From assembly GCF_016278715.1 (NCBI RefSeq), contig NZ_JADQBH010000012.1, positions 1 through 37,694 of the forward strand: a stretch of 37,694 nt of DNA. The letters are read 5' to 3'. The position numbers and the translations under genes were made by a program. The notes beneath the pieces were generated by a model. The model was not told the DNA's origin, ran no database searches, and saw only the letters and a list, made by a program, of their open reading frames with translations. This document shows positions 35,999 through 37,694 of this stretch, piece by piece. The first letter of the stretch is position 1. Every line of letters starts with the position of its first letter. The stretch is from Marinilabilia sp. (GTDB lineage Bacteria; Bacteroidota; Bacteroidia; Bacteroidales; Marinilabiliaceae).

Positions 35999-37021
35999 AT
36001 GAAAGGATTTGCAAGTGACAATAATTCAGGAGTGCATCCTGATGTAATGAGCGCAATACTTGAAGTAAACACAGAACATGCTGTCGGTTACGGAGGCGAT
36101 GAGGTAACTGCCCGGGCAGAAGCACTTTTTCAAAGATTTTTTGGAGAAAAATCTAAAGTTTTTTTTGTTTACAATGGTACCGGAGCCAACGTCATTGCCC
36201 TGCAGGCGATGACTCGTCCCTTTAATGCCGTTATTGCTTCCGAGACGGCCCATATTAATGTGGATGAATGTGGAGCGCCCGAAAAACACTCCGGTTGTAA
36301 GATGCTGACAATAAAAACCCCCGACGGAAAACTAACGCCGAAATTGATTCAACAACACTTGCATGGTTTCGGATTTGAGCACCACTCACAACCGGGGGTG
36401 GTTTCCATTACTCAATCTACCGAGATGGGAACTTTGTACACGGTGGAGGAGTTGAAAAAACTTTCAGATTTTGTGCACACCAATGGTCTGTTTCTCCACA
36501 TGGATGGTGCCCGGATTTCTAACGCTGCTGCAGCCCTTGGGTGCGATTTCAGAGAGATAACTACCGATGTGGGTGTTGATGTGCTATCGTTTGGAGGTAC
36601 CAAAAACGGACTGATGTTTGGGGAAGCGGTGGTGTTTTTAAATCCTGATTTTGCCGGCCACGCCAAATACATTCGTAAACAAACCACCCAGCTTCACTCT
36701 AAAATGCGCTACATAGCTGCTCAGTTTGAGGCCTTGCTGGCCAATGAGTTGTGGCGGAAAAATGCAGAACATTCCAATCGTATGGCAACTCTTCTGGCCC
36801 AGGAATTGGAAGCTGTTAAGGAGATTCAGCTGACTCAGAAACCCGAGGTTAACGGGGTTTTTGCCATTGTTCCTTCGCATATCATCCAACCTTTGCAGGA
36901 GAAGTATTTTTTTTACATGTGGGATGAAGCAAGAAATGAGGTGCGCTGGATGACTTCCTTCGATACCAATGAGGACGAGATTAAAGGGTTTGTGGCCGAA
37001 ATAAAGAGATTGTTACAATAA
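35999..37021 (+). CDS. Threonine aldolase family protein (beta-eliminating lyase)
   Basis: A 340-residue PLP enzyme that splits L-threonine or allo-threonine into glycine and acetaldehyde. Lys202 in FGGTKNGLM is the expected Schiff-base lysine, and the His in ETAHINVDECGAPE would stack on the cofactor. The N-terminal FASDNNSGVHPDVM and central HMDGARISNA motifs are conserved in the family. Related enzymes act on other beta-hydroxy amino acids, so the precise substrate is an inference. The start is ATG. It is a single gene with a 275-bp upstream gap and a heptamer array directly downstream. Confidence 0.9.
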   Translation: MKGFASDNNSGVHPDVMSAILEVNTEHAVGYGGDEVTARAEALFQRFFGEKSKVFFVYNGTGANVIALQAMTRPFNAVIASETAHINVDECGAPEKHSGCKMLTIKTPDGKLTPKLIQQHLHGFGFEHHSQPGVVSITQSTEMGTLYTVEELKKLSDFVHTNGLFLHMDGARISNAAAALGCDFREITTDVGVDVLSFGGTKNGLMFGEAVVFLNPDFAGHAKYIRKQTTQLHSKMRYIAAQFEALLANELWRKNAEHSNRMATLLAQELEAVKEIQLTQKPEVNGVFAIVPSHIIQPLQEKYFFYMWDEARNEVRWMTSFDTNEDEIKGFVAEIKRLLQ

Positions 37022-37023
37022 AC

Positions 37024-37226
37024 AACAGCCAAGAGCCAAGAGCCAACAGCCAAGAGCTAACAGCCAACAGCTAAGAGCCAAGAGCTAAGAGCCAAGAGCC
37101 AACAGCTAAGAGCCAAGAGCTAAGAGCTAAGAGCTAAGAGCTAAGAGCCAAGAGCTAACAGCCAAGAGCTAACAGCCAAGAGCTAACAGCCAACAGCCAA
37201 GAGCTAAGAGCTAACAGCCAACAGCT
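37024..37226. repeat. Heptamer tandem array of 29 units
   Basis: Exactly 29 units of 7 bp (203 bp) with no insertion or deletion. Every unit has the form AASAGCY, where S is G or C and Y is C or T. Counts: AAGAGCT 11, AACAGCC 8, AAGAGCC 7, AACAGCT 3. It starts 2 bp after the threonine aldolase stop codon and ends 12 bp before the rhomboid start codon. Confidence 0.97.
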
Positions 37227-37238
37227 AAACTATTTGTT

Positions 37239-37694
37239 ATGACCAGTATGTCCGAACATCAGATAAAAGCAGAGCGGAAAAAGATACTTTATAGTGCCGT
37301 TTTTCCGATGCTTCTGCTGTTGCTGATGTTTCTGGCGCATTCTGTTCAGGCATTGGAAGAGACTCATTGGTTTTTTCTGGGGGTAAAGCCTTTGTCGGTC
37401 GAAGGATTGCCAGGAATTTTGTTATCTCCTTTTATTCATGCAGACTGGGGCCATTTGGGTGCCAATGCCGGTCCCTTTCTTGTGCTGACATCCGTTTTGT
37501 TTTACGTTTATCGCGACATCGCACTGAAGGTGTTTATCTGGATTTATGTGCTGGCAGGAATCTGGTTGTGGTTTGGCGCCCGCGATGCCTGGCATGTGGG
37601 AGCAAGTGGTTTGGTTTACGGGATTGCTTCGTTTCTCTTTGTGAGTGGCATTATTCGCAATTATGTGCCCCTGATTGCTTTATCTATGATGGTC
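37239..37694 (+). CDS. Rhomboid family intramembrane serine protease (3' end outside window)
   Basis: The first 152 residues are present, running off the window. A short basic N-terminus leads to TM1 (about 18-38). The loop with FIHADWGHLGANAGPF corresponds to the HxxxN motif of rhomboids. TM segments follow at about 80-90 and 98-113, then the catalytic serine motif WHVGASGLVYGI, so the nucleophile is present; the catalytic His of a later helix would lie past the window. Rhomboids cleave membrane proteins within the bilayer. I chose the ATG at 37239; no RBS is obvious. Confidence 0.9.
   Translation, partial: MTSMSEHQIKAERKKILYSAVFPMLLLLLMFLAHSVQALEETHWFFLGVKPLSVEGLPGILLSPFIHADWGHLGANAGPFLVLTSVLFYVYRDIALKVFIWIYVLAGIWLWFGARDAWHVGASGLVYGIASFLFVSGIIRNYVPLIALSMMV

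Noticed and set aside
37024-37226. CRISPR array
   Set aside because: Units are contiguous 7-mers with no spacers.

Overview
The window is a chromosomal segment of a Bacteroidota bacterium, most likely class Bacteroidia and perhaps a Marinilabiliales-type marine or sediment lineage (that level is inference). The grounds are a SusC/SusD pair, a T9SS C-terminal sorting domain, Bacteroidota-type lipoprotein signals, the families DUF3078, DUF6913 and COG3014, and a TAnnTTTG -7 promoter element. No rRNA, tRNA, CRISPR array, transposase or phage structural gene was seen.

Layout. (1) 1-7014 is all on the minus strand: an SGNH/GDSL lipoprotein, an agmatine-to-putrescine operon (aguA then aguB), a DUF3078 protein, an MscS channel and a DUF389 membrane protein. 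(2) 7258-20090, plus strand, is a polysaccharide utilisation locus (PUL): SusC, SusD, a PKD surface lipoprotein, GH3, GH16, and a GH5 enzyme with two CBM6-like modules and a T9SS tail. GH16 of the EIDIME type together with GH3, GH5 and CBM6 points to laminarin or a related beta-1,3-glucan. Terminator hairpins inside the locus divide it into transcription units. No regulator gene is present, but an 11-bp phased repeat lies directly upstream of the susC promoter. (3) 20119-27347, minus strand, holds a COG3014 lipoprotein, an LpoB-like lipoprotein, DUF6913, the NAD-dependent DNA ligase and two SDR-family enzymes. Between them are a heptamer array, a nested palindromic element and a hexamer array. 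(4) 27598-30619, plus strand, has two small exported acidic proteins and an orphan sensor kinase with a periplasmic solute-binding domain. (5) 30720-31896, minus strand, is an envelope-stress-like trio: YtxH, a holin-like membrane protein and a small basic protein. (6) 32283-37694, plus strand, carries a RelA-type (p)ppGpp synthetase with a degenerate hydrolase site, a DUF2007-USP-USP protein, a threonine aldolase, a 29-unit heptamer array and a rhomboid protease cut by the window end.

In the PUL model, surface or secreted GH5 and lipoprotein GH16 cut the glucan, SusD and the PKD protein capture oligosaccharides, SusC imports them, and GH3 releases glucose. The rest of the window is mostly housekeeping. 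The least-explained features are non-coding: the phased upstream array, the short tandem arrays with two-state positions, the nested palindrome, and a strong hairpin directly before aguA. I found no convincing evidence of a wholly new multi-gene system.
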